From: Ureibacillus xyleni
GTDB lineage: Bacteria > Bacillota > Bacilli > Bacillales_A > Planococcaceae
Direction of reading: 5' to 3'
Length of the DNA stretch: 64,000 nucleotides
Assembly: GCF_900217795.1 (NCBI RefSeq)
Contig: NZ_OBMQ01000001.1
Coordinates: forward strand, 62,001 to 126,000
The position numbers were made by a program, and so were the translations under genes. The notes beneath the pieces were generated by a model. It ran no database searches and was not told where the DNA came from. It saw nothing but the letters and a program-made list of their open reading frames with translations. Shown here piece by piece: positions 10,293 through 18,282 of the stretch; position 1 is the first letter of the stretch, and each line of letters starts with the position of its first letter.

Positions 10293-10481
10293 TGAGCAAA
10301 ACCTCCGCGAGAATGGACAAAACGTTGCGCTATGTGGACAAAATCCAAGCGTGAATGGACGAAACGTTGCGCTATGTGGACAAAATCCAAGCGTGAATGG
10401 ACGAAACGTTGCGCTATGTGGACAAAAACCATGCGCAAATGGACAAAATGATCCGCTTTTTGGACAAAACCTACGCAGATG
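10293..10481 (+). repeat. 21-bp phased intergenic array, key word TGGACAAAA
   Basis: Nine consecutive units start at 10293, 10314, 10335, 10356, 10377, 10398, 10419, 10440 and 10461, every step exactly 21 bp. Each begins TGGACAAAA (or TGGACGAAA; the first is the degenerate TGAGCAAAA) followed by about 12 variable bases. Two unit types alternate in the middle, giving a 42-bp higher-order repeat. The period keeps a minus-strand frame open, but the resulting peptide lacks a credible gene context. Confidence 0.9.
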
Positions 10482-10495
10482 GCAAATATTTTTTC

Positions 10496-10524
10496 TTGCG
10501 TTAAGGAATATTACTTGCTATAAT
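10496..10524 (+). promoter_or_regulatory. rpmE promoter (SigA, extended -10)
   Basis: TTGCGT (10496-10501), a 17-bp spacer and TATAAT (10519-10524) with the TG of an extended -10 at 10516-10517. The start would be near 10531, giving a leader of about 100 nt before rpmE. Confidence 0.7.
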
Positions 10525-10530
10525 CTTTTA

Positions 10531-10633
10531 GGTATGTAACGTGTGCATATGTAACTGACATATTCGGGTTATGTAAGGCACGGTTCGAATAATACTCTGT
10601 TCCGGATGGTTCAGGGCGAGAGGAGAAACGAAT
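10531..10633 (+). promoter_or_regulatory. Possible structured leader of rpmE (L31)
   Basis: The roughly 100-nt leader has an ATATGT/ACATAT hairpin nested inside CGTG/CACG pairing, followed by a C/G-richer segment up to the AGAGGAG ribosome site. Many bacterial r-protein leaders, including those for L31, are autoregulatory. I cannot match this one to a consensus by eye, so it is only a candidate. Confidence 0.3.
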
Positions 10634-10834
10634 ATGAAACAAGGAATTCATCCAGATTACAAAACTGCAACAGTAACTTGCTCTTGCGGTAACACTTTTG
10701 AAACTGGTTCAGTAAAAGAAAAAATCACTGTTGAATTTTGCAACGAGTGCCACCCATTCTATACTGGCCGTCAAAAATTCGCGTCTGCTGACGGACGTGT
10801 GGATCGTTTCAACAAAAAATACGGTCTTAAATAA
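10634..10834 (+). CDS. rpmE: 50S ribosomal protein L31, zinc-binding type
   Basis: The 66-residue ribosomal protein has four cysteines, C16-x-C18 and C36-x2-C39, which mark the zinc-containing form of L31 rather than the zinc-free paralogue used under zinc starvation. It has its own promoter and terminator. The ATG follows GAGAGGAG. Position after rho is standard for Bacilli. Confidence 0.97.
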   Translation: MKQGIHPDYKTATVTCSCGNTFETGSVKEKITVEFCNECHPFYTGRQKFASADGRVDRFNKKYGLK

Positions 10835-10843
10835 GAATTTTAT

Positions 10844-10880
10844 AAAATGCCTGCCAAGCAAATGCTGGCAGGCATTTTTT
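10844..10880 (+). terminator. rpmE terminator
   Basis: AAAATGCCTGCCA pairs with TGGCAGGCATTTTTT around a 9-nt loop. A textbook intrinsic terminator between rpmE and tdk. Confidence 0.93.
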
Positions 10881-10941
10881 AAGTTTGTGCATAATTTGTT
10901 CGTTCAACTATGATGAAAAACGAGAAATGAGGTATGCTTGA

Positions 10942-11514
10942 ATGGCGCAATTATTTTTTAAACATGGTGCTATGAATAGTGGAAAATCCATTGAAATTCT
11001 TAAAGTTGCTCATAACTATGAAGAACAAGACAAACCAGTATTAATTTTTACGTCGGGAATCGATACGAGAGATGAAGTAGGGTACGTATCAAGCCGAATT
11101 GGACTTCGCCGTAAAGCAATACCTGTATTTGATGAAACAAACCTGTTTGAATACGTGAAAAACTTCCCAGGAAAATTATATTGTGTTTTAGTAGATGAAG
11201 TACAATTCTTAACAAAAGAACATGTTTTACAATTAACTAAAATTGTCGACATTTTAAATATACCTGTCATGGGCTTCGGCTTAAAAAATGATTTTCAAAA
11301 TGAACTATTCGAAGGTAGTCGCTACATGCTCATCTATGCTGACAAAATCGAGGAAATGAAAACGATTTGTTGGTTTTGCCATAAAAAAGCAACGATGAAT
11401 CTACGTGTAGATGAAAACAACAAGCCTGTCTACACAGGAGAACAAATTCAAATCGGTGGCAATGATACATATTATCCTGTTTGCCGCCAATGTCATGTAA
11501 ATCCACCTTTATAA
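10942..11514 (+). CDS. tdk: Thymidine kinase
   Basis: The enzyme phosphorylates thymidine to dTMP in the salvage pathway. The 190 residues include the P-loop HGAMNSGKS (8-16), the VDEVQFL segment and a C-terminal zinc site made by CWFC and CRQC pairs. The start [15 protein letters not shown] and the phrase VSSRIGLRR resemble the form I remember from streptococci and Enterobacteria more than the B. subtilis enzyme with its CGSMFSGKS loop. Position between rpmE and prfA is the usual one, so this looks like replacement of sequence type at a conserved locus; that comparison is from memory. Confidence 0.95.
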   Translation: MAQLFFKHGAMNSGKSIEILKVAHNYEEQDKPVLIFTSGIDTRDEVGYVSSRIGLRRKAIPVFDETNLFEYVKNFPGKLYCVLVDEVQFLTKEHVLQLTKIVDILNIPVMGFGLKNDFQNELFEGSRYMLIYADKIEEMKTICWFCHKKATMNLRVDENNKPVYTGEQIQIGGNDTYYPVCRQCHVNPPL

Positions 11515-11555
11515 AAGGTTGTAATTTCTTTATACTAAAAAAGAAAAACGCAATT

Positions 11556-11597
11556 GGCGGATAAATACCCGATTTAGGCGGATAACGCTAATCCACA
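11556..11597 (+). repeat. Two-unit 21-bp repeat, key word GGCGGATAA
   Basis: GGCGGATAA occurs at 11556 and again at 11577, exactly 21 bp apart, each followed by 12 variable bases. It lies 42 bp after the tdk stop and just ahead of prfA. Too short to call alone, but it shares the 21-bp step and an A-rich key word with the arrays near 10.3, 24.0 and 42.4 kb. Confidence 0.55.
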
Positions 11598-11630
11598 TAA
11601 AATATAAAAATCAATAACAGAGGTGAAACC

Positions 11631-12707
11631 ATGTTTGATCGTCTACAAGCGGTTGAGGACCGTTACGAAAGATTAAATGAATTATTAAGTGATCCGGATA
11701 TCGTAAGTGATAGCAAAAAACTTCGTGAATATTCAAAAGAACAATCAGATATTCAAGAGATGGTAGAAGTTTATCGCGAATATAAAAATGTCAAACAACA
11801 ACTAGCTGATACGAAAGAAATGCTAGAAAACGAAAAAGACCCAGACATGTATGAAATGGTCAAAGAAGAATTCAATGAACTAAATGCGCAAATTCCAGAA
11901 TTAGAAGAGCGCCTAAGAATCCTTCTTATCCCGAAAGACCCGAATGATGATAAAAACGTTATTATGGAAATTCGCGGTGCAGCAGGTGGGGATGAAGCGA
12001 ATATTTTCGCAGGGGATTTATTCCGTATGTACACGCGTTACGCAGAAGCACAAGGCTGGAAAATCGACATTATGGAAGCAACACCAAACGCAATGGGTGG
12101 TTATAAAGAGGTAATCTTTATGATTAACGGGCAAGGTGCATATTCAAAATTCAAATATGAAAATGGTGCACACCGAGTTCAGCGTGTTCCAGCAACAGAA
12201 TCACAAGGTCGTATTCATACTTCAACAGCAACAGTAGCATGTCTTCCAGAAGTTGAAGAAGTTGACGTAGAAATCCATGAAAAAGATATTCGTGTTGATA
12301 CATTTGCATCAAGTGGTGCTGGTGGGCAATCCGTTAACACGACAATGTCCGCTGTTCGTATGACCCATCTTCCAACAGGTGTAGTGGTTTCCATGCAAGA
12401 TGAGCGTTCACAAATTAAAAACCGTGAAAAAGCAATGAAAATCTTACGTGCTCGTGTAGCGGATATGTATATGCAAGAAGCACAAAAAGAAATTGATGCA
12501 ACACGTAAATCAGCAGTAGGTACAGGAGATCGTTCTGAACGTATTCGCACATATAACTATCCACAAAATCGTGTCACAGACCACCGCATTGGTTTAACTC
12601 TGCAAAAACTAGATATCATTATGGAAGGCAAGTTAGACGAAATTATTGATGCACTAATGTTAGAAGAACAAGCATCAAAACTTGCCCACTTAAATGATGA
12701 AGCATAA
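11631..12707 (+). CDS. prfA: Peptide chain release factor 1
   Basis: RF1 reads UAA and UAG and releases the finished peptide. The protein has 358 residues. The PAT tripeptide that decodes the stop codon is visible in RVPATES, and the GGQ motif that reaches the peptidyl-transferase centre in GAGGQSVN. The ATG has AGAGGTGA upstream. Its 3' end overlaps prmC, whose product methylates the Gln of GGQ, so the two are translationally coupled. Confidence 0.97.
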   Translation: MFDRLQAVEDRYERLNELLSDPDIVSDSKKLREYSKEQSDIQEMVEVYREYKNVKQQLADTKEMLENEKDPDMYEMVKEEFNELNAQIPELEERLRILLIPKDPNDDKNVIMEIRGAAGGDEANIFAGDLFRMYTRYAEAQGWKIDIMEATPNAMGGYKEVIFMINGQGAYSKFKYENGAHRVQRVPATESQGRIHTSTATVACLPEVEEVDVEIHEKDIRVDTFASSGAGGQSVNTTMSAVRMTHLPTGVVVSMQDERSQIKNREKAMKILRARVADMYMQEAQKEIDATRKSAVGTGDRSERIRTYNYPQNRVTDHRIGLTLQKLDIIMEGKLDEIIDALMLEEQASKLAHLNDEA

Positions 12708-13557
12708 AACAATTTTCGAGGCCCTTAAATGGGCTTCTTCTTATTTAGTGGACAAAGGTCGTGACGAAAATGCTGCAAGGCTACTATTGCAGCATATTTA
12801 CCAAACAAACTATTCTGGTTTAATGATGCGAATGCACGATATCATATCAAATGATCAACTCGAACAACTTGAAAACTATGTGAATCAACATGCTTTAGGG
12901 CGCCCTGTGCAATATATTACAGGTGTCGAAGAATTTTACGGTAGATCCTACACTGTAAATGAATCAGTTTTAATTCCAAGACCGGAAACAGAAGAACTGA
13001 TTGTTGCCGCGCTTAACCGAATACACAAACTATTTGGCAAAGATGCTTCAGTGAAAATTGCAGATATTGGAACGGGTAGTGGTGCCATTGCTATTACAAT
13101 GAAGTGCGAAATGCCAAATGCGGAAGTAGTAGCAACAGATATTTCCGAATCAGCTCTTAAAACCGCACAAAAAAATGCACAATCTCACAATGCGCAAATT
13201 GAATTTCGTCTTGGTGATCTAACTGAACCGCTCCAAAATGAAAAATGGGACGTTATTTTATCAAACCCACCCTACATTAGTTATGAAGAAGCAAAAGAAA
13301 TGTCGGAGGTTGTTTTGGAACACGAGCCACATTCAGCGCTTTTTGCAGAAGAAGACGGACTAATCCTTTATCGAAAACTTGCAGAACAATTGCCAACTTT
13401 ATTAAAAAAGCCAGCTTTAATTGGTGTTGAAATTGGCCATTTGCAAGGAGAAGCAGTTGCGAAATTCTTTAAAACTAGCTTTCCTGAGGCGAAAATAGAA
13501 ATTATAAAAGATATTAATCAAAAAAATCGTTTTGTTTTTTGTGAAATTGATGTATAA
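12694..13557 (+). CDS. prmC: Release factor glutamine N5-methyltransferase
   Basis: PrmC methylates the GGQ glutamine of release factors with S-adenosylmethionine. The 287 residues show an N-terminal helical substrate domain, the SAM motif [13 protein letters not shown] and the signature SNPPYIS that binds the target glutamine. It overlaps the end of prfA by 14 nt. Two ATG codons are adjacent (12694 and 12697), and no clear ribosome site is visible, in keeping with coupled translation. Confidence 0.96.
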   Translation: MMKHKTIFEALKWASSYLVDKGRDENAARLLLQHIYQTNYSGLMMRMHDIISNDQLEQLENYVNQHALGRPVQYITGVEEFYGRSYTVNESVLIPRPETEELIVAALNRIHKLFGKDASVKIADIGTGSGAIAITMKCEMPNAEVVATDISESALKTAQKNAQSHNAQIEFRLGDLTEPLQNEKWDVILSNPPYISYEEAKEMSEVVLEHEPHSALFAEEDGLILYRKLAEQLPTLLKKPALIGVEIGHLQGEAVAKFFKTSFPEAKIEIIKDINQKNRFVFCEIDV

Positions 13558-13580
13558 AAAGTTCTCTTCCTGCCAATTAT
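13552..13580 (+). promoter_or_regulatory. Candidate SigF-type promoter for spoIIR
   Basis: GTATA (13552-13556), 15 bp, then GCCAATTAT (13572-13580) fits the SigF consensus GYATA-N15-GGNNANNHT with one mismatch. SpoIIR is a SigF gene in B. subtilis. The implied start lies right at the ribosome site, giving a very short leader, which lowers confidence. Confidence 0.4.
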
Positions 13581-13601
13581 GATGTCAGGGAGGGATTTAA
13601 A

Positions 13602-14198
13602 ATGTTAAACGATTACGAGATTACAAGAGTAGAAAACGAGAAAGTAAATTATATTTTAAGTGTATTAAAATTAGTAGCCGGTGCAGTAGCCATTTTATGT
13701 TCAATTATTTTATTACCAAATTTAATAGATGAAGTTTATGAAACTAGAAACAGTACAATAGATAATTCATTAAAAATTCGCGTCGTTGCGAATAGTAACA
13801 CAACTGCTGACCAACAACTTAAAAATGAGGTTGTGGATAGTTTACAGCCGATATTCACAGAAATTCAGAAAAATGAATTAAATGGTGTGGATAACGATGA
13901 AAGTTATGCACAACTAGCAACTTTTGTAGAAAAACATTATCCACAAGAAAATATTCAAATTAATATTGGAGATCATTTAATTCCGCCAAAGTTGGATGCA
14001 AATACGTTTTATCCGCAACATGTTTACAATTCACTTGTCCTTACAATAGGCAACGGACGTGGAGATAACTGGTGGTGCAGTATTTTCGGCAATGTGTGTG
14101 AAAGTGCACAAGAAAAAGAAGATGTAAAAGAAACAGAAAAAGAAGAACCTGAAGTGAAGTTCTTTATTTGGGAATGGATTAAGAAACTATTTAGCTAA
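13602..14198 (+). CDS. spoIIR: Stage II sporulation protein R
   Basis: SpoIIR is made in the forespore, secreted into the intermembrane space, and triggers SpoIIGA to cleave pro-SigE in the mother cell. The 198-residue protein has one N-terminal membrane segment (about residues 22-41), then the family's LKIRVVANSN motif and the FYPQHVYNSLVL region. The C-terminus is a charged KE-rich stretch ending FFIWEWIKKLFS. AGGGAGG precedes the ATG. Lies between prmC and ywlC, close to the B. subtilis order. Confidence 0.93.
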   Translation: MLNDYEITRVENEKVNYILSVLKLVAGAVAILCSIILLPNLIDEVYETRNSTIDNSLKIRVVANSNTTADQQLKNEVVDSLQPIFTEIQKNELNGVDNDESYAQLATFVEKHYPQENIQINIGDHLIPPKLDANTFYPQHVYNSLVLTIGNGRGDNWWCSIFGNVCESAQEKEDVKETEKEEPEVKFFIWEWIKKLFS

Positions 14199-14220
14199 TT
14201 TATTCGAACAATTTTGAAAG

Positions 14221-14358
14221 TTATGCACAATAGTTGATAACTTATCCACAAACTGTGTATAACTGTAGTGATATACTCAAAAATAAAGGAGGGAGTAAGA
14301 TGGAGACTATCCGATTGCTTGTGGATAAAAGTGGGGATAACGAGGGAATTTATTCACA
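14221..14358. promoter_or_regulatory. DnaA-box cluster at the start of tsaC/ywlC
   Basis: Five exact matches to TTATNCACA lie in 138 bp: 14221-14229 (+), 14242-14250 (+), 14254-14262 (-), 14320-14328 (-) and 14350-14358 (+). Near-matches are at 14333-14341 and 14361-14369, and another exact one at 14651-14659. In B. subtilis the region upstream of ywlC is one of the known DnaA-box clusters outside oriC that bind DnaA and affect initiation timing. The boxes here reach into the ywlC coding region. Confidence 0.8.
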
Positions 14359-15331
14359 AGCTGTGGATTTATTAAATAATGGGGAAGTTGTAGCCTTTCC
14401 AACCGAAACTGTTTACGGTCTAGGCGCAGTTGCAACAGATGATCGGGCGGTAAAAAAAATATTCGAAGCAAAAGGCCGTCCATCTGATAACCCATTAATT
14501 GTACATATTGGATCAATTGAAGATGTATTAAATTTCATAGAAGAAATTCCTCAAAATGCATTCAAACTAATGGATTCATTTTGGCCCGGCGCATTGACAC
14601 TTATTATGAAAGTGAAACCTGGTGTATTTGCTCCAAGTGTTACAGCTGGGTTATCCACAGTGGGAATTCGAATGCCGGACCATGAAGTTGCACTAAACTT
14701 ACTTAGAAAGTTACAAAAACCAATTGCCGCTCCAAGTGCAAACAGAAGTGGCAAACCAAGCCCTACGAAAGCTATTCACGTAGAGGAAGATTTGCGTGGA
14801 AAAATCCCGTTAATTCTCGACGGGGGTACTACTGGAATTGGTTTAGAGTCGACAGTGTTGGATATCACTGTAAACCCGCCAGTAATTTTACGTCCAGGTG
14901 GAATTACACAAGAGATGCTACAAGAAGTAATTGGGGAAGTTATTTTACCAAATAAAGAGCAGCAACAACTCGAAACAACACCAAAGGCACCCGGAATGAA
15001 GTACACACATTATGCTCCAGAGGCACCCGTTTATTTAATTGAGAGTGATCAACAAATAGTCGAAAATGCCATTATCCAACTAAAAAGTGATGGGAAACAG
15101 GTTGCTTTACTAGCTCCTTCCAACTTCCATTCATTAGGTGCTGACTATTTCTTTACTTTTGGCAACGAGGGAGATCAAGAAAGAATGGGTGCAAAACTAT
15201 ATGATGATCTACGCGCTTGCGATAAAACAAAGGCAAATATTATTCTCGTAACGACAACTTCAACAGAAGGAGTTGGCGCTGCAATTATGAATCGACTCGA
15301 AAAAGCTTCTGGTGGAAAATGGTATAAATAA
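14300..15331 (+). CDS. tsaC: Threonylcarbamoyl-AMP synthase (Sua5/YwlC type)
   Basis: The enzyme makes threonylcarbamoyl-AMP from threonine, bicarbonate and ATP for t6A37 in ANN-decoding tRNAs. The 343 residues comprise the YrdC domain (VVAFPTETVYGLG near 30, then GRPSDNPL, SANRSGKPSPT) and a C-terminal Sua5 domain after the PGMKYTHYAPEAPVYL linker, so it is the long form. The frame is open upstream to 14234, but the ATG at 14300 has AAAGGAGGGAG and is the start. A DnaA-box cluster covers its 5' end, so expression may respond to DnaA. Confidence 0.95.
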   Translation: METIRLLVDKSGDNEGIYSQAVDLLNNGEVVAFPTETVYGLGAVATDDRAVKKIFEAKGRPSDNPLIVHIGSIEDVLNFIEEIPQNAFKLMDSFWPGALTLIMKVKPGVFAPSVTAGLSTVGIRMPDHEVALNLLRKLQKPIAAPSANRSGKPSPTKAIHVEEDLRGKIPLILDGGTTGIGLESTVLDITVNPPVILRPGGITQEMLQEVIGEVILPNKEQQQLETTPKAPGMKYTHYAPEAPVYLIESDQQIVENAIIQLKSDGKQVALLAPSNFHSLGADYFFTFGNEGDQERMGAKLYDDLRACDKTKANIILVTTTSTEGVGAAIMNRLEKASGGKWYK

Positions 15332-15339
15332 CTCAAGTA

Positions 15340-15380
15340 AGATTGGCTTTTAGGATGAACCTAATGGCCAATCTTTTTTA
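15340..15380 (+). terminator. tsaC terminator
   Basis: AGATTGGC (15340-15347) pairs with GCCAATCT (15367-15374), with an inner TAG/CTA pair, followed by TTTTT. Confidence 0.85.
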
Positions 15381-15476
15381 TTGTTCCTCTAAAATCTATG
15401 TCGATGAAAAGCCATGATAATGGTAACTTCCTACGCATAAGATAGTAGAAATCTTAAATAGGAAAGAGGACAATAC

Positions 15477-15989
15477 TTGCAGGAAATATTAACAGGACTC
15501 ATTGTTGCTTTAGATGTAGTTGCACTATATCTACTCCTACCAGATGTGAAAAGACGTTTATTACTGTCTTTATGGACAGCCATTTTACATATGATATTCC
15601 CAATAATAGGATATACTTTAGGGAACTGGATGTTGACTTTGTTAACACATTGGTCAAATATTATATCCAGTGTCTTATTATTTTTTATTGGGCTTCAATT
15701 GATACTTTCGACAAAAAACCGACAAGTAATAGCGATTCCTATCGTAATTTTAGCAATAACAGCAAGTTTAGATACCTTTTCAGTTAGCATTTCTTTTGGT
15801 ATGCTAAACTTACAAAAACATTTATTTATTATGAGTGCAGGAATATGGACCTTTGTTCTTTCCTATATCTCACTTCATCTTGCAAAAAGCCATATCCCTT
15901 TAAAAGGAGATGTTCTAAAATGGATTGCAGGGATTTCATTATTAACTATTAGTATCCTTACTTTCATAAATAGTCTTGATAATACTTAA
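15477..15989 (+). CDS. Divergent MntP-like membrane protein
   Basis: This 170-residue, very hydrophobic protein has about six membrane segments. Position between ywlC and ywlE is that of ywlD/mntP, the manganese efflux pump of B. subtilis. The second half keeps the family motif as ASLDTFSVSISFG. The first copy is altered to ALDVVALYLLL: the Asp stays but the polar residues are lost, and the Glu expected in the second segment is absent. Substrate is therefore uncertain. The start is a TTG at 15477 with AAGAGG upstream; no in-frame ATG is available at the N-terminus. Confidence 0.7.
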   Translation: MQEILTGLIVALDVVALYLLLPDVKRRLLLSLWTAILHMIFPIIGYTLGNWMLTLLTHWSNIISSVLLFFIGLQLILSTKNRQVIAIPIVILAITASLDTFSVSISFGMLNLQKHLFIMSAGIWTFVLSYISLHLAKSHIPLKGDVLKWIAGISLLTISILTFINSLDNT

Positions 15990-16005
15990 AAGGAAGAGTG
16001 ACAGC

Positions 16006-16458
16006 ATGAATATCTATTTTATCTGTACTGGTAACACATGTAGAAGTCCAATGGCAGAGGCCATTTTAAAAGCACGAAGTATTCAAGGAGTTCAAGTAAA
16101 ATCAGCAGGAATTTATGCTCTTGAGGGGGGCGAGATATCAGAAAATGCCAAAGCAGTACTAGAGCAAGATCAAATTAAGTTTGATCATATTACATCTCAA
16201 GTAAAGCAACAAGATATCGAATGGGCAGATTTAATTCTGACGATGACATTGGCGCATAAAAATATGATTCTACAATCGTTTCCAAATGCTCAAAACAAAA
16301 CATTTACTTTAAAAGAATATGTTGCACCATATAGTTCAAAAGATGTATCAGATCCTTTTGGAGGAGATATTAATACGTATAGACAAACGTATGAGGAATT
16401 ATCAAGATTAATTGACGATTTACATTTAAAAATTACTGGGGGTCGTACTACTGAATGA
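16006..16458 (+). CDS. ywlE: Protein arginine phosphatase, low-molecular-weight phosphatase family
   Basis: YwlE removes phosphate from arginine residues phosphorylated by McsB, opposing marking of proteins for ClpCP. The 150-residue protein shows the loop C7-TGNTC-R13. Thr11, the residue that favours phospho-arginine over phospho-tyrosine, is present, and the DPFGG loop carries the general acid Asp. The frame is open upstream to a TTG at 15976, but the ATG at 16006 has AAAGGAAGAG in front. It overlaps the next gene by 4 nt. Confidence 0.93.
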   Translation: MNIYFICTGNTCRSPMAEAILKARSIQGVQVKSAGIYALEGGEISENAKAVLEQDQIKFDHITSQVKQQDIEWADLILTMTLAHKNMILQSFPNAQNKTFTLKEYVAPYSSKDVSDPFGGDINTYRQTYEELSRLIDDLHLKITGGRTTE

Positions 16459-17750
16459 AGAACAATAAAAACTTTAACTTACGCAGAAAGTTAGTTTTAT
16501 TCGTTGGAGTATTAGCACTTATTACGTACTCTACTAGTTTCATATTTATTCATTATTTGCATCCAATGTTCTTCTCAAAAATAATACCAAATCTAATAGT
16601 ATTTGAATTTTTAACTTATGCTTTAGGTATTCTTTGGTCTAGTATTTTAGCAGCGATATTTAGTGTCATCTTAGTAAAACCATTACAAAATCTTGAGGAA
16701 ACAGCAACACTTGTCGCAGAAGGGAAAATTGGACGAGATGTGGAAATTAGAAATTCTCGTGATGAAATCCAATCTGTAGCCGAAGCATTCCAATTAATGC
16801 TAACAAACTTAAGACAAATGGTTGATAGTATTGAAGGCAACTTCAAAAAAACAAATGAAACAATTATTAATCTATCAGATCAAACGGCCTCTGCTTCTCG
16901 AAAAGCAGAAGGAATTGCCGAAACAGTAAGTCAAATTTCTGAAGGCGCTGAAGCTTCTGCGGTGGCAGTTCAAGAAACAGTAGAAGCAATTGAAGATGTG
17001 CGATTATTAGCTTCAGAAGTAAATGAGCGTGCGTTGGATTCAGCTACTCAATCCAAAAAAATCATTAGCAATTTAGAATCTACAACAAACTCAATCCAAG
17101 GCTTAGTAAGTAGCATTCAACAAATTGCAAACGGTAATGAAAAAGCGCTAGATAATATCCACCAACTTGAAAAAAATGCAGAGCAAATCGAACGAATTAT
17201 TAGTTTAGTAGGGGATATTGCAGCTCAAACAAATTTACTAGCTTTAAATGCTTCCATTGAGGCAGCTCGAGCAGGTGAGCATGGTAAAGGATTTGCTGTA
17301 GTTGCTGAAGAGGTACGTGGACTAGCAGATGAAAGTGGTAAGGCGGTTCAAGGTATAACTGCATTAATTAAAGCGATGCAAGAAAATGTGAATCTCGTTG
17401 TAAAACAAATGAAAGAACAAGTAACGTTTGCTGTAAAAGAATCTTCAAAAGTCTCGGAAACTACTGCTATAGTGGAAGGAATGGCTTCTAGCGTTAGAGA
17501 AATGGCTGATGCGGTTGTGGATATATCCCAATTAGTAGAAAGACAGATGATTAATATAGAAACTACTGCTCGACAATCCCAAGAAGTCGCGGCTATCGCA
17601 GAGCAAACATCAGCGGGAGCCCAAGAAGTTCGCGGTTCAACGGAAGAACAAGCTTATGCGATAGAACAAGTAGAGAAATTATCTCAAGATTTAAAACGTC
17701 AATCTGAGGAACTATACCGTATGATTCAACAGTTTGACCGTTCAAAATAA
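16455..17750 (+). CDS. Methyl-accepting chemotaxis protein without a large sensor domain
   Basis: The 431-residue protein has two membrane segments close together (about residues 13-33 and 42-75), so only a very short loop faces outside. A HAMP domain (near 76-125) and a methyl-accepting signalling domain follow, with the conserved tip [20 protein letters not shown]. Lacking a ligand-binding domain, it may sense membrane state or an internal signal; this is inference. The ATGA overlap with ywlE means the two are co-transcribed, an odd pairing of a phosphatase and a chemoreceptor. Confidence 0.93.
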   Translation: MKNNKNFNLRRKLVLFVGVLALITYSTSFIFIHYLHPMFFSKIIPNLIVFEFLTYALGILWSSILAAIFSVILVKPLQNLEETATLVAEGKIGRDVEIRNSRDEIQSVAEAFQLMLTNLRQMVDSIEGNFKKTNETIINLSDQTASASRKAEGIAETVSQISEGAEASAVAVQETVEAIEDVRLLASEVNERALDSATQSKKIISNLESTTNSIQGLVSSIQQIANGNEKALDNIHQLEKNAEQIERIISLVGDIAAQTNLLALNASIEAARAGEHGKGFAVVAEEVRGLADESGKAVQGITALIKAMQENVNLVVKQMKEQVTFAVKESSKVSETTAIVEGMASSVREMADAVVDISQLVERQMINIETTARQSQEVAAIAEQTSAGAQEVRGSTEEQAYAIEQVEKLSQDLKRQSEELYRMIQQFDRSK

Positions 17751-17766
17751 AATTCCATATTTTACT

Positions 17767-17800
17767 AATAGTGCTATAATAGTTATAGCACTATTTTTAT
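17767..17800 (+). terminator. Terminator after the chemoreceptor gene
   Basis: AATAGTGCTATAA pairs perfectly with TTATAGCACTATT around a 3-nt TAG loop, followed by TTTATTTT. Confidence 0.9.
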
Positions 17801-17815
17801 TTTGGGGGGATAGTT

Positions 17816-18172
17816 ATGAAGGGGAAGGGACTCACAAAAATGTTATTAACAAGTTGCTTTTTTCTAATTTTACTAGCTGGATGTAGCGGAGATAAAACAG
17901 AAACAACAACGGAAACAAGCAGTGCTCAACAAGAAGAAGGACAAGCATTAGATGAAACCTTAGTAGCAGAAGGTGAAAAAATTGCAAAATCTAACTGTAT
18001 TGGTTGCCACGGGATTGATTTAGCTGGGGATATTGGTCCAAACTTACAAAACATTGCATTAACAAAGGAACAAATTGTAGAACTTCTAATTAAAGGAAGA
18101 AAAACAATGCCACCTGCAACAGCAAATGGACACGAGGAAGCCGTTGCGGAATATTTGTTGTCTTTAAAATAA
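17816..18172 (+). CDS. cccB: Cytochrome c551-like lipoprotein
   Basis: A small membrane-anchored c-type cytochrome of 118 residues that would carry electrons outside the membrane. The signal peptide ends in lipobox LLAGC with lipid-bound Cys23. After a Thr/Glu-rich linker comes one heme site C61-IG-C64-H65, and the likely axial ligand is Met98 in KTMPPA. The ATG has GGGGGG in front. It is terminated towards, and faces, the two-gene lipoprotein operon on the other strand. The CccB name rests on size and architecture. Confidence 0.88.
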   Translation: MKGKGLTKMLLTSCFFLILLAGCSGDKTETTTETSSAQQEEGQALDETLVAEGEKIAKSNCIGCHGIDLAGDIGPNLQNIALTKEQIVELLIKGRKTMPPATANGHEEAVAEYLLSLK

Positions 18173-18187
18173 GATATAAGTAGCCGT

Positions 18188-18222
18188 AAAGCCAACTTGT
18201 TTGTTGTCTCTATGGCTTTTTT
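18188..18222 (+). terminator. cccB terminator
   Basis: AAAGCCA pairs with TGGCTTT across an 18-nt loop, followed by a T-run. Confidence 0.7.
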
Positions 18223-18239
18223 CATGCACATATTTCAAT

Positions 18240-18270
18240 AAAAAAGCAGACGCCCTTTTGAGACGTCCAC
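18240..18270 (-). terminator. Terminator of the lipoprotein operon (minus strand)
   Basis: On the minus strand GTGGACG pairs with CGTCTGC (two G-U pairs) around a 10-nt loop and runs into TTTTTT. It sits just after the stop at 18283. Confidence 0.65.
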
Positions 18271-18282
18271 TTTGAAAACTTT

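Noticed and set aside
10103-10438. Minus-strand ORF with VHIAQRFVHSR repeats after rho
   Set aside because: A 21-bp period keeps any frame open. It also runs through the end of rho on the other strand.
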